A stretch of 64,000 bases of DNA. Origin: G013214665 sp964649815. Its GTDB lineage: Bacteria; Pseudomonadota; Alphaproteobacteria; Rhodobacterales; Rhodobacteraceae. The DNA is taken from assembly GCA_964649815.1 (NCBI GenBank), contig CAZYQC010000001.1, forward strand, positions 62,001-126,000. Reading direction: 5' to 3'. Below, one piece after another: positions 42,887 to 51,871 of the stretch. The number at the start of each line of letters is the position of its first letter. The stretch's first letter is position 1. Below the pieces are notes generated by a model. The model was not told the origin of the DNA. It did no database searches and worked only from the letters and a program-made list of their open reading frames with translations. The translations under genes were made by a program, and so were the position numbers.

Positions 42887-43846
42887 ATGTCCTATTCGCC
42901 GACACCAGATCGGCCGCCTGTGGTTGGCACGGGCGCTGCACCTTTGTTGAGCGGGAACGCTCTGGCCGTCGGTTCCATGATTCTATGGGCCGCGGGATTC
43001 CCAGCAGCCGAGCTGCTTTTGCAGGAATGGCACCCAGTGGTTCTGATTTCTTTGCGCCTGTTGATGGCGATGGCGCTGCTGATCCCGCTTTGGTGGTGGG
43101 TCGACGGCGGCCGCAGCCTGCGCGACGCGTCTTGGTCGACCGGGCTGCGCATCGGATTTTTCGGCTTTGGTCTTGCGACGACCCTTCTTTTGTTTGCGCA
43201 ATGGTACACCGACCCGGTCACCGTTGCGCTTGTCGCCTCTGGGACACCTATCTTGGCCACCCTTATCGAGGTTTGGGAGGGTCAAAGACGCCTCACGCGC
43301 ACTTTCGTGACCGGTATGATGTTGTCGGTGTTTGGCGGCGCTGTTGCGGTGGGCCAAATGGCGAGCCCTGATTTGGGGATCGGCCTGATTATGGCGGTGA
43401 TCTCGGGCTTCCTGTTTTCCTGGGCCTCCAACGCGGCTGTGCGACAATTGCCTGAACTGTCGCCAATTGGGCGGTCGACCATTACCTTTGCGGGCGCAGG
43501 CGTGTTCGTTGCAATCATGCTGGGCGGAAGCCTCGCGTTCGATCTTGTTCCTTGGCCGGACAGCATCACCGCAACGCATTTGGGACACCTTGCGATTTAC
43601 GCTTTGGCAGCGATGGCCCTATCCCAGATCTTGTTCATTGCATCTGTTGGGCGGATTGGCATCGCGCTGACGGCATTTCACGTCAACATTGCCCCGTTTT
43701 ACGTCATGATCATCATGGTGTCGCTGGGCGGGGACTGGAACCTTAACGCGGTTTTGGGCGCAACAATTGTTGCCTGCGGTGTCTTGTGGTCTCAGCGAAC
43801 GCCGAAAGCACGGTTCAAAAACGCTCCACCCACGGACGCAGGTTAA
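42887..43846 (+). CDS. DMT superfamily (EamA) permease
   Basis: A 319-residue membrane protein with ten hydrophobic helices forming two EamA repeats. WAAGFPAAELLLQEWHPVVLISLRLLMAMALL in the first repeat is typical, as is the end of the second repeat NAVLGATIVACGVLWSQR. Family members export amino acids, metabolites or drugs; the substrate is unknown. Its last 32 bases overlap the 3' end of the convergent SDR gene. Confidence 0.85.
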   Translation: MSYSPTPDRPPVVGTGAAPLLSGNALAVGSMILWAAGFPAAELLLQEWHPVVLISLRLLMAMALLIPLWWWVDGGRSLRDASWSTGLRIGFFGFGLATTLLLFAQWYTDPVTVALVASGTPILATLIEVWEGQRRLTRTFVTGMMLSVFGGAVAVGQMASPDLGIGLIMAVISGFLFSWASNAAVRQLPELSPIGRSTITFAGAGVFVAIMLGGSLAFDLVPWPDSITATHLGHLAIYALAAMALSQILFIASVGRIGIALTAFHVNIAPFYVMIIMVSLGGDWNLNAVLGATIVACGVLWSQRTPKARFKNAPPTDAG

Positions 43847-44516
43847 GTTCTTCGGACCAGGCCGAGCGGTGTTGATCAATCAGCGCCAAATAGCTGTCGG
43901 CGATTGCATCGGGGTGCAGCATCTTGTCGGTGCCGTCGTCTACGCGCCCTGGTCGATCTGGGTTGCTGATGCCGCCGTCGATATTCACCCACGCGACATG
44001 AACGCCCTGCGGATGCAGTTCGCGAGACATAGACTGCGCGAGACCGCGTTGCGCGAATTTGCCCATCGCAAAAGGCGCGGATTGCGGAAAGCCTTTGACG
44101 CCAGCAGAGGCGCCTGTGAACAGGATCGTGCCTTTGCTGCCGTCAACCTCTGGATTGGACAGCATCCGCATCGCCGCTTGCTGGCCCATCAAGAATGCAC
44201 CAAAGGCGGTAACTTCGACCGCGCGCCGAACCTCTTCGGGATCAAGCTCCGTCAGTGGTCCGCGCTGTCTGGCCGAGGGATTGTAGATGGCGATCCGCAC
44301 CGGCGCAGGCAAATCCGCAAAAAGCGCTGCCATCTCGGCAGGATTGCTCCCATCCATTGCAACCGCGCGCGCGCCCGTTTCCGCCGTCAAATCAGCGAGC
44401 TTTTCGGTATTTCGCGCACCCAGAACAACAGCGTGACCCCGCGCTGCAAGTTTGCGGGCAAGGGATGCCGACAGACCGCTGCCTGCACCAATGATAACGG
44501 CTGAGGACGTCGCCAT
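43815..44516 (-). CDS. Short-chain dehydrogenase/reductase lacking the catalytic tyrosine
   Basis: A 233-residue Rossmann protein with the cofactor loop VIIGAGSGLSASLARKLAARG at the N terminus and the NAG-like motif AIYNPSARQRG. At the active site the serine region is LFTGASAGVKG, but the YxxxK motif reads FAMGKFAQRG, so phenylalanine replaces the catalytic tyrosine while the lysine is kept. It may be a cofactor-binding non-enzyme, or use another residue. It lies nine bases after the DUF1285 gene on the same strand, so they form an operon. Confidence 0.8.
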   Translation of the reverse strand: MATSSAVIIGAGSGLSASLARKLAARGHAVVLGARNTEKLADLTAETGARAVAMDGSNPAEMAALFADLPAPVRIAIYNPSARQRGPLTELDPEEVRRAVEVTAFGAFLMGQQAAMRMLSNPEVDGSKGTILFTGASAGVKGFPQSAPFAMGKFAQRGLAQSMSRELHPQGVHVAWVNIDGGISNPDRPGRVDDGTDKMLHPDAIADSYLALIDQHRSAWSEELNLRPWVERF

Positions 44517-44525
44517 GAAACTCTC

Positions 44526-45116
44526 CTATTCCAGCAATTCTGCCGAGGGGATGATTGGGAAAAACGCGCCAGACGAGCGTACGCCAAACCATCCGTCGTC
44601 GTGTTCGCCCAGATCTACCAACCGGTAAAAGCTTTTGCGGTCGATCAAAGCCTCGAGATTGCTGCGCATCAAAATGTAGGGCGACGGCTCGCCCGTGTTA
44701 GGGTCGCGCACGACCCGAATAGGGTTTTCTGCACTTGCTGTCGCGCGATCTTCGACATGCGTGACGAACGTCAACCGTTGATCTTCCCCTTCGCCACGTG
44801 CATCGAAATCCACGGCGACGAACGGGGCGTCATCAACTATGATACCGACCTTTTCGACGGGCGTGACAAGAAAGTATTTCTCGCCCTCTTTTTTGAGAAT
44901 CGATGAAAAGAGTTTGACCAATCCTGGCCGCCCGATGGGCGTTCCTTGATAAAACCACGTGCCATCGCGCGCGATCCGCATGTCCAGATCACCGCAGAAT
45001 GGCGGGTTCCACAAATGAACCGGCGGCAAACCCCGTGATTTTGTGGCGTTTATTGAGGCAACGATGCCTTCAGCATTTGGTGTCACGGTTTTTTGTCCGC
45101 TCATTGCTTTTGCCAT
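44526..45116 (-). CDS. DUF1285 family protein
   Basis: A 196-residue protein. HLWNPPFCGDLDMRIARDGTWFYQGTPIGRPGLVKLFSSILKKE is the diagnostic DUF1285 stretch (two-barrel fold known from structures, function unknown). The start at 45116 follows AAGGGA. It is divergent from moxR with only 56 bases between starts, an arrangement I recall in many Rhodobacterales, so a shared role in envelope stress or protein quality control is possible but unproven. Confidence 0.85.
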   Translation of the reverse strand: MAKAMSGQKTVTPNAEGIVASINATKSRGLPPVHLWNPPFCGDLDMRIARDGTWFYQGTPIGRPGLVKLFSSILKKEGEKYFLVTPVEKVGIIVDDAPFVAVDFDARGEGEDQRLTFVTHVEDRATASAENPIRVVRDPNTGEPSPYILMRSNLEALIDRKSFYRLVDLGEHDDGWFGVRSSGAFFPIIPSAELLE

Positions 45117-45172
45117 TTCCCTTAGGAACGATAGGTTAGAGGAAAGAATATATCCCCACACTGAGAGATGTC

Positions 45173-46180
45173 ATGACCAACCCGGAAAACCTTGTTGCTG
45201 AAATCGAGACCCTGGGGGAAAAACTGGCGCAAGCCAAGACCTCCATCACCAATCGTTTTATCGGCCAGGAACGCGTTGTCGAATTAACTCTGACCGCTTT
45301 GCTCTGTGGCGGGCACGGGCTTTTGATCGGCCTGCCGGGGCTGGGTAAAACGCGGCTCGTCGAAACGTTGTCGACTGTGATGGGTCTGCACGGCAACCGC
45401 ATTCAGTTCACGCCGGATCTTATGCCATCGGATATTTTGGGGTCCGAAGTGCTGGACACGGCCGAGGATGGCACGCGGTCGTTTCGGTTCATTCCGGGGC
45501 CGGTCTTTTGCCAGTTGCTAATGGCAGACGAAATCAACCGCGCGTCGCCGCGAACGCAATCTGCGCTGTTGCAAGCCATGCAGGAAAAAACAGTGACCGT
45601 CGCGGGCGAGAACCGGCCACTTGGTGTGCCGTTCCACGTCCTTGCGACGCAAAACCCAATCGAGCAAGAGGGCACCTATCCGCTGCCCGAAGCCCAGTTG
45701 GACCGTTTCTTGGTGCAAATTGACGTACTTTATCCCGATCGCGACACAGAGCGGGACATTCTCTTAGCGACGACCGGAACCGAAGAGGCTGAGGCCAGCC
45801 AGGTCTTTTCTCAGGAAGAGCTTTTGCAAGCACAGACCCTGCTGCGCCGGATGCCGGTTGGCGACTCGGTTGTTGAATTGATCCTGGATCTCGTGCGTGC
45901 CTTCAGACCATCCGAAGCAGAAGCCAGCGCGCAGGTAAAGGAAACCGTGGCGTGGGGTCCTGGTCCGCGTGCGGCGCAGGCTTTTATGCTGGCGGTCCGG
46001 GCGCGCGCATTGCTGCAAGGGCGGCTTGCCCCATCAGCCGAAGACGTGATCGACATGGCGCGGCCTGTTCTCAGTCACCGGATGGCTTTGAACTTTGCCG
46101 CGCGGGCGCGCGGCGACAGCCTTGCCGATCTGATCGACAGCACTGCCGCCGGGCTTTCGCGGACCGAGGCTGCTGCGTGA
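45173..46180 (+). CDS. MoxR family AAA+ ATPase
   Basis: A 335-residue chaperone-type ATPase. Walker A is LIGLPGLGKTRLVE near residue 52, Walker B LLMADEINRASPRTQSALLQAMQE near 115, and sensor VLATQNPIEQEGTYPLPEAQLDRF follows. MoxR proteins help assemble or activate partner complexes with von Willebrand A domains, and the next genes encode such partners. Its stop overlaps the GTG of the DUF58 gene, beginning a chain of four genes linked by 4-base overlaps. Confidence 0.93.
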   Translation: MTNPENLVAEIETLGEKLAQAKTSITNRFIGQERVVELTLTALLCGGHGLLIGLPGLGKTRLVETLSTVMGLHGNRIQFTPDLMPSDILGSEVLDTAEDGTRSFRFIPGPVFCQLLMADEINRASPRTQSALLQAMQEKTVTVAGENRPLGVPFHVLATQNPIEQEGTYPLPEAQLDRFLVQIDVLYPDRDTERDILLATTGTEEAEASQVFSQEELLQAQTLLRRMPVGDSVVELILDLVRAFRPSEAEASAQVKETVAWGPGPRAAQAFMLAVRARALLQGRLAPSAEDVIDMARPVLSHRMALNFAARARGDSLADLIDSTAAGLSRTEAAA

Positions 46181-47061
46181 TCGAACCTTCCGTCCTCCTT
46201 CGCAGCCGCGCCGAAGCCGAGGCTGCGCGTTTGCCGCCGCTTTTGGCGCGGGCCGAGCATTTGGCCGGTGCCGTTCTATTGGGTGATCACGGTCGGCGCC
46301 GCGCGGGTTTGGGGGACGACTTTTGGCAATACCGGCCAGCCCGACAAGGGGACAGCCGCCGCCTGATCGATCATCGCCGCAGCGCGATGGGGGACACGCA
46401 GTTCGTTAGAGAACGCGAATGGCAAATCGCACAGTCCGTCATGCTGTGGGTCGATCAAGGGGCCTCGATGCGCTTTGCCTCGACTGATGCATTGCCCACA
46501 AAGATTGACCGGGCACGCCTTTTGACACTGGCCGCAGCTATTTTGATGATCCGCGGAGGCGAACGCGTGGGTCTTACCGGAACTCGGCTGCCGCCGCGTC
46601 GTGGCAACGCGCAGGTTCTACGCTTGGCCCAAATGTTTTCGGAAGACGCAGAAGAAGACTACGCGCCACCAGAACACCGCGCGATGATCCCGCATGCACG
46701 TGCGCTCTTTGTCTCGGACTTTCTGGGCGATCTCAGCGCCGTCAAACTGGCCCTGACCAAGGCAGCCGATCGCGGCGTTCAAGGTGTACTGTTGCAAGTC
46801 CTAGACCCCAGCGAAGAAGCCTTTCCATTCCAAGGCCGCACCATTTTCGAAAGCGTCGGCGGCACCTTGCAACATGAAACGCTCAAGGCAAATGACCTGC
46901 GCGACAGGTACCTAAATCGCCTGGCCGAGCGCAAAGAAGAGTTGCAGGCGCTGTGTTCCGTTGCGGGTTGGCAATACGGGCTCCACCACACCGAGGCGAC
47001 GGCGCAATCCGCGCTTCTCTGGATCTGGCGCGCCATTGACGGAGGCTCAGCACAGCGATGA
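46177..47061 (+). CDS. DUF58 protein (vWA-like)
   Basis: A 294-residue cytoplasmic protein of the MoxR-associated DUF58 family. The motif DDFWQYRPARQGDSRRLIDHRRSA is the DUF58 core; the following WVDQGASMRFAS corresponds to the DxSxS metal site of von Willebrand A folds but reads DQGAS. It starts at GTG overlapping the moxR stop and overlaps the next gene by four bases. The normal membrane-anchoring N-terminal helices of longer DUF58 proteins are absent. Confidence 0.85.
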   Translation: MIEPSVLLRSRAEAEAARLPPLLARAEHLAGAVLLGDHGRRRAGLGDDFWQYRPARQGDSRRLIDHRRSAMGDTQFVREREWQIAQSVMLWVDQGASMRFASTDALPTKIDRARLLTLAAAILMIRGGERVGLTGTRLPPRRGNAQVLRLAQMFSEDAEEDYAPPEHRAMIPHARALFVSDFLGDLSAVKLALTKAADRGVQGVLLQVLDPSEEAFPFQGRTIFESVGGTLQHETLKANDLRDRYLNRLAERKEELQALCSVAGWQYGLHHTEATAQSALLWIWRAIDGGSAQR

Positions 47062-49832
47062 CCGCAATTGCTGGCATAGGTTTCGCCGCCCCTTGGCTGT
47101 TGGTGACGCTGGCGGCGTTGCCGATCCTTTGGCTAATATTGCGCGCGATCCCACCTGCCCCCATTCGGCGGCGGTTTCCGGGTGTGGCCCTCCTTTTGGG
47201 GCTGACCGATGATGAAAGCGTGTCCGAACGCACACCTTGGTGGCTGCTGCTTTTGCGTATGCTTGCCGTCGCAGCCTTGATCGTCGGTTTGGCAGGGCCG
47301 GTCCTCAACCCGCGCGATGGCGATAGCGCTGGAAATGGACCCGTGCTGATGGTGCTTGACGGCAGTTGGGCCGCAGCCGCGGATTGGTCGTCGCAAGTGG
47401 CCGCGATGGACGCAGAGCTTGCCACGATCGGAGCCGCCGACAAACCTGTGGCCGTGCTTCAACTCACCCAGCCCGAGCCGCTGTTGCTCCAGACAGCAAA
47501 TATCGCGCGTACACGACTGCCTGGGCTTTCACCGCAAGCGTGGTTGCCCAACGAAAACCATGTGACCACCGCTCTGGGAGCCATTGCCGCATCGGATGCG
47601 ACCGAAGTGATCTGGTTCAGTGACGGGGTCGACTATCCCGGGCGCGAGACCGTTCTGGATGGTTTGGACGCGCTTGGCCCCGTCACCATCATCGAAGGCG
47701 GGCGAAATGTCATGGCCTTGCGCCCTGCGCGATATGCGGACGGGCTGGTACAGCTCACGGCCCAGCGCCTGTTGCCCGGCAATGCAAGGGACATCACGGT
47801 CTTTGCGCAAGGCCGCGACCCTGCCGGCAATCCCCGTTTGCTGGCGCAGGCCAACGCCTCATTTGCCGAGGGCGAACTGGTGGCCACGACGGAGCTGAGC
47901 TTGCCTGCCGAATTGCGCGCACGCGTAACGCGTTTTGAAATCGGCGGGCTTCGCTCTGCGGGTGCGACAGCTTTGGCCGATGACAGCTTGCGTCGGCGAG
48001 AAGTCGCGCTGGTCTCGGGCCGTGAAAGCCGCGAAGGATTAGAGCTCCTGTCGCCTTTGCATTACCTCGAACGCGCGCTTGCTCCGACGGCTGACCTTTT
48101 GACGGGACCGCTCAGTGAAAGCCTGCCTGCAAATCCCGATGTCGTGGTTTTGGCGGATGTCGCGACCTTGAGCGATGGAGAAACCGACAAGATCCTTGCC
48201 TGGGTCGAAGATGGCGGGTTGCTCTTGCGATTTGCGGGACCAAAAGTTGCGGCCAGCGATGTCAGCCGCGCCGCCGAAGATGTATTGATGCCTGTGCGGC
48301 TGCGCTCGGGCGGACGCAGCGTTGGCGGAGCGATGAGCTGGGGATCGCCGAAACAACTGGCGCCCTTTGTGGAAGGCAGCCCGTTTTTCGGACTTGAGGT
48401 TCCCCAAGATGTCGCGGTCAACGCGCAGGTCATGGCCCAGCCGGACCCGACCCTTGCCGAACGCGTGGTCGCATCGCTTACCGACGGAACGCCCCTAGTG
48501 ACCCGCAAACGGGTGGGGCAAGGGCAAATCGTGCTCTTTCATGTCACGGCAAATGCGGAATGGTCGACACTCCCTCTGTCTGGTCTGTTTGTTGAGATGC
48601 TTGAACGATTGGCGGTTTCCTCCGCAAACCCGGCCCCCACGGCCGAAGAATTGGAAGGCACCTCCTGGACCGCCGATACCATCCTAGACGGCTTTGGACG
48701 ACTGCAAGACGCGGGTACTCTGCCCGGTGTCGATGGACCGGATCTGGTCAACCAGCCGACAGGGCCAGAGGTTCCTCCAGGAATTTATGCCTTTGAGGAC
48801 CGGCGATATGCGAAAAGCGTTGTGACGCTGGAACAAGAGCTGACCCCGATTTCATGGCCCGCGAATGTGACGGTCGCCGGGTGGAGCGCGATCCAAGAGC
48901 GTCCGCTCGGTGGTTGGCTGTTGGCTGGGGCAATCACTCTGCTTTTGCTAGACGTGATCGCAACGCTGGCATTGTCAGGCCGTCTGCTGGGCGCACGGCG
49001 TTTGTCGGGTACGACGGTTGCGATCTTGACTGTACTCCTGCTTTCACCGCCGCCTGCGCTGGCCCAAAGTGAGGACGCTGAATTCGCTGTCATAGCGGCA
49101 GGAGAGGTTGCGCTGGCGCATGTGCTGACGGGCGATACAAACGTCGACGAAATTGCCGAGGCCGGTCTGCGCGGACTGTCTGATACGCTCTTTTTCAGGA
49201 CGTCGGTTGAACCTGCGCCCCCTATCGCGGTTGATCTCGAAACAGATGAACTCTCGTTTTTCCCGATCCTTTATTGGCCAGTTACGCCGGATCAGCCGCG
49301 GCCATCGACTGATGCCTATGCCAAACTGAATGAATACCTTCGCTCTGGCGGCTTGATCTTGTTCGATACACGCGATGCCAATATCGCTGGGTTTGGTGCC
49401 TCTAGCCCGAATGGACGCCGCCTACAGCAACTGGCCGCTCCGCTCGACATTCCTGCGCTTGAACCGGTTCCAAATGATCATGTCCTGACGCGAACTTTCT
49501 ACCTGTTGCAGGATTTCCCCGGCCGTTACCAAGGGCAAGAGGTCTGGGTCGAGGCAGCCCCACCGGGCGCCGAGCAGATCGAAGGCATGCCGTTTCGAAA
49601 CCTCAATGACGGGGTCACGCCTGTCATTATCGGGGGCAACGATTGGGCCGCAGCCTGGGCCGTGACCGACAGTGGGACGCCCATGCTGCCCGTTGGGCGG
49701 GGCTTTGGCGGTGAGCGGCAGAGGGAGTTGGCCTATCGCTTTGGCGTTAATCTGATCATGCATGTGCTGACCGGGAACTACAAAAGCGACCAGGTGCATG
49801 TTCCTGCTCTTTTGGATCGGTTGGGCCAATGA
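47058..49832 (+). CDS. BatA-like membrane protein with DUF4159 domain
   Basis: A 924-residue membrane protein. The N terminus (GFAAPWLLVTLAALPILWL and RTPWWLLLLRMLAVAALI) is the two-helix BatA/aerotolerance region; a vWA-like domain follows (VLMVLDGSWAAAADW), with DGSWA in place of DxSxS. A long periplasmic region leads to a helix near residue 620 and another near 650. The C-terminal about 220 residues, starting EDAEFAVIAAGEVALAHVL, match DUF4159, a flavodoxin-like fold. It probably forms a complex with the MoxR and DUF58 products and the next gene. Confidence 0.85.
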   Translation: MTAIAGIGFAAPWLLVTLAALPILWLILRAIPPAPIRRRFPGVALLLGLTDDESVSERTPWWLLLLRMLAVAALIVGLAGPVLNPRDGDSAGNGPVLMVLDGSWAAAADWSSQVAAMDAELATIGAADKPVAVLQLTQPEPLLLQTANIARTRLPGLSPQAWLPNENHVTTALGAIAASDATEVIWFSDGVDYPGRETVLDGLDALGPVTIIEGGRNVMALRPARYADGLVQLTAQRLLPGNARDITVFAQGRDPAGNPRLLAQANASFAEGELVATTELSLPAELRARVTRFEIGGLRSAGATALADDSLRRREVALVSGRESREGLELLSPLHYLERALAPTADLLTGPLSESLPANPDVVVLADVATLSDGETDKILAWVEDGGLLLRFAGPKVAASDVSRAAEDVLMPVRLRSGGRSVGGAMSWGSPKQLAPFVEGSPFFGLEVPQDVAVNAQVMAQPDPTLAERVVASLTDGTPLVTRKRVGQGQIVLFHVTANAEWSTLPLSGLFVEMLERLAVSSANPAPTAEELEGTSWTADTILDGFGRLQDAGTLPGVDGPDLVNQPTGPEVPPGIYAFEDRRYAKSVVTLEQELTPISWPANVTVAGWSAIQERPLGGWLLAGAITLLLLDVIATLALSGRLLGARRLSGTTVAILTVLLLSPPPALAQSEDAEFAVIAAGEVALAHVLTGDTNVDEIAEAGLRGLSDTLFFRTSVEPAPPIAVDLETDELSFFPILYWPVTPDQPRPSTDAYAKLNEYLRSGGLILFDTRDANIAGFGASSPNGRRLQQLAAPLDIPALEPVPNDHVLTRTFYLLQDFPGRYQGQEVWVEAAPPGAEQIEGMPFRNLNDGVTPVIIGGNDWAAAWAVTDSGTPMLPVGRGFGGERQRELAYRFGVNLIMHVLTGNYKSDQVHVPALLDRLGQ

Positions 49833-51871
49833 CAGGTAGCGTTATCTTTGACCCCATGTTGCCTTGGCCCGTTATTGCGGGTCTGGCCGGTGTTGTGTTC
49901 GCTGCGGTGCTATTGGCAGCTGCACGCGGGCTCATCGGATGGGCCATGCGCGGATTAGCGGGCCTTGTTGTGATCGCGGCCCTGTCAGGCCCGACATATC
50001 AGCAAGAAGACCGTGCGCCGCTAACAGATATCGTTATCTTGGCCGAAGACAGATCAGCCTCTCAAAGGTTGGCGGATCGGGCTGCACAAACCACGGATGC
50101 GGCAGACGCAATGGCGGCTTCACTTGCGTCGCGCGCCAACACCGAGGTGCGCCGGATCACGATCGAAGACGGAGAAGCCGACGCAGGCACGCAGCTGATG
50201 GCCGCAATCAGCGACACGCTCGCAGAAGAGCCTCGCGCTCGTATCGCGGGGGTTGTCGCGATCAGCGATGGTCAAATTCACGATGCGGACCTTGCACCGA
50301 ATGTGCCTGCGCCCATGCATCTGCTGATGACTGGACGGTCGACTGATTGGGACAGACGCCTCATCGTTCGCAATGCGCCCGCCTTTGCGATCATTGGAGA
50401 GGCCGTGACGCTCACCTTACGCGTCGAAGACAGCGGAGCCGTGCCAGAAGGCCAGGCGATTGCCCCTCTCGACATCTCGGTCGACGGCGCGCCGCCGCAG
50501 CGGTTTCAAGTTCGGATTGGTGAAGATATCGAATTGCCGGTGACATTGCCGCACGGCGGGCGGAACGTCATTCAATTTACGGTGCCAACCGCCGAGGGTG
50601 AGCTGACCGACCGCAACAACACCGCCCTGATCCAAATGAATGGCGTCCGCGACCGGCTGAGGGTTTTGCTGGTATCGGGCGAGCCACACGCAGGTGGTCG
50701 CACCTGGCGCAATCTTTTGAAGTCCGACAGCTCGGTCGATTTGGTGCATTTCACCATTTTGCGCCCGCCGGAAAAACAAGACGGCGTCCCGGTTGGCGAA
50801 TTGTCTCTGATCGCTTTTCCGACGCGCGAACTGTTCCAGGAAAAGATCCACGAATTCGACCTGATCATCTTTGATCGCTACAAACGTCGCGGGATCTTGC
50901 CCGCGCTCTATTTGGACAATGTCGCCCGATACATCCGCGAAGGGGGCGCGGTGCTTGTGGCCGCCGGGCCGGATTTCGCGAGTGCGGACAGCCTCTATCG
51001 CTCACCCTTAGGTGCGGTTCTGCCCGCGCAACCAACTGCGCGTGTTCTCGAAGAAGCGTATTTGCCCAGCGTAACCGACATGGGCAGCCGCCATCCGGTC
51101 ACAACAGGCCTGCCGAGCGGAGGAGACTGGGGTCGTTGGCTGCGGCAAGTCGATGTAGACCCTCTCGAGGGTCGGGTGGTCATGACGGGGATAGACGAAC
51201 GCCCGTTGTTGATCTTGAACCGTGTCGAAGAAGGTCGCGTCGCGCTTTTGGCGTCGGACCATGCCTGGTTATGGAGCCGTGGATACGAAGGCGGTGGGCC
51301 ACAGTTGGAATTGCTGCGCCGCTTGGCCCATTGGATGATGAAAGAGCCAGAGCTAGAGGAAGAATCCTTGCGGATGAGCGCGACGGGGCAGGATATGCGC
51401 ATAACCCGCCGAACGCTCGAAGACAGCGTACCACCCGCGACTGTTACAGCCCCCGATGGGACAAACACCGAGTTGGAGCTGAGAGAAGTCGCGCCAGGTC
51501 TTTTCGAAGGAAACTACCAAGGCCCAGAAATCGGCCTGTATCGCATCCAAAACGGCGACCAATCTGCGGTGATCGGCCTTGGCCCCGCCGCACCACGGGA
51601 ATTTGAGCAAACGATCGCAACAGGCGACATTCTGGAGCCTGCTGTGAATGCGTTGCGCGGTGGCATCATTCGCGTCGAGGACGGCTTGCCTAATATTCGC
51701 AACGTGCGGGCCGGTCGGCCCGCTGCGGGGCGGAACTGGATCGGCATTACGCCGCGCGACGCTTATGAGACACAAGACATTCGCCAAATGGGCCTGTTGC
51801 CGCCTTGGCTGGTCTTGCTGCTGGCATCCAGCTTGATCATTGGTGCCTGGCTGCGCGAAGGCCGCCGTTAA
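49829..51871 (+). CDS. Large membrane-anchored protein with vWA domain, end of MoxR operon
   Basis: A 680-residue protein with N-terminal hydrophobic helices (about residues 10-60), a C-terminal helix (about 655-675), and a large extracytoplasmic body. Residues 70-170 look like a von Willebrand A fold with an intact metal motif: ILAEDRSASQRLADR (DxSxS) and AISDGQIHDADLAP. A class I amidotransferase-like fold follows (about 275-480; LLVSGEPHAGGRTWRN and GAVLVAAGPDFASADSLY), without a visible catalytic cysteine. It is the last gene of the operon and shares its stop region (TTAA) with convergent yaaA. Confidence 0.8.
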   Translation: MTGSVIFDPMLPWPVIAGLAGVVFAAVLLAAARGLIGWAMRGLAGLVVIAALSGPTYQQEDRAPLTDIVILAEDRSASQRLADRAAQTTDAADAMAASLASRANTEVRRITIEDGEADAGTQLMAAISDTLAEEPRARIAGVVAISDGQIHDADLAPNVPAPMHLLMTGRSTDWDRRLIVRNAPAFAIIGEAVTLTLRVEDSGAVPEGQAIAPLDISVDGAPPQRFQVRIGEDIELPVTLPHGGRNVIQFTVPTAEGELTDRNNTALIQMNGVRDRLRVLLVSGEPHAGGRTWRNLLKSDSSVDLVHFTILRPPEKQDGVPVGELSLIAFPTRELFQEKIHEFDLIIFDRYKRRGILPALYLDNVARYIREGGAVLVAAGPDFASADSLYRSPLGAVLPAQPTARVLEEAYLPSVTDMGSRHPVTTGLPSGGDWGRWLRQVDVDPLEGRVVMTGIDERPLLILNRVEEGRVALLASDHAWLWSRGYEGGGPQLELLRRLAHWMMKEPELEEESLRMSATGQDMRITRRTLEDSVPPATVTAPDGTNTELELREVAPGLFEGNYQGPEIGLYRIQNGDQSAVIGLGPAAPREFEQTIATGDILEPAVNALRGGIIRVEDGLPNIRNVRAGRPAAGRNWIGITPRDAYETQDIRQMGLLPPWLVLLLASSLIIGAWLREGRR

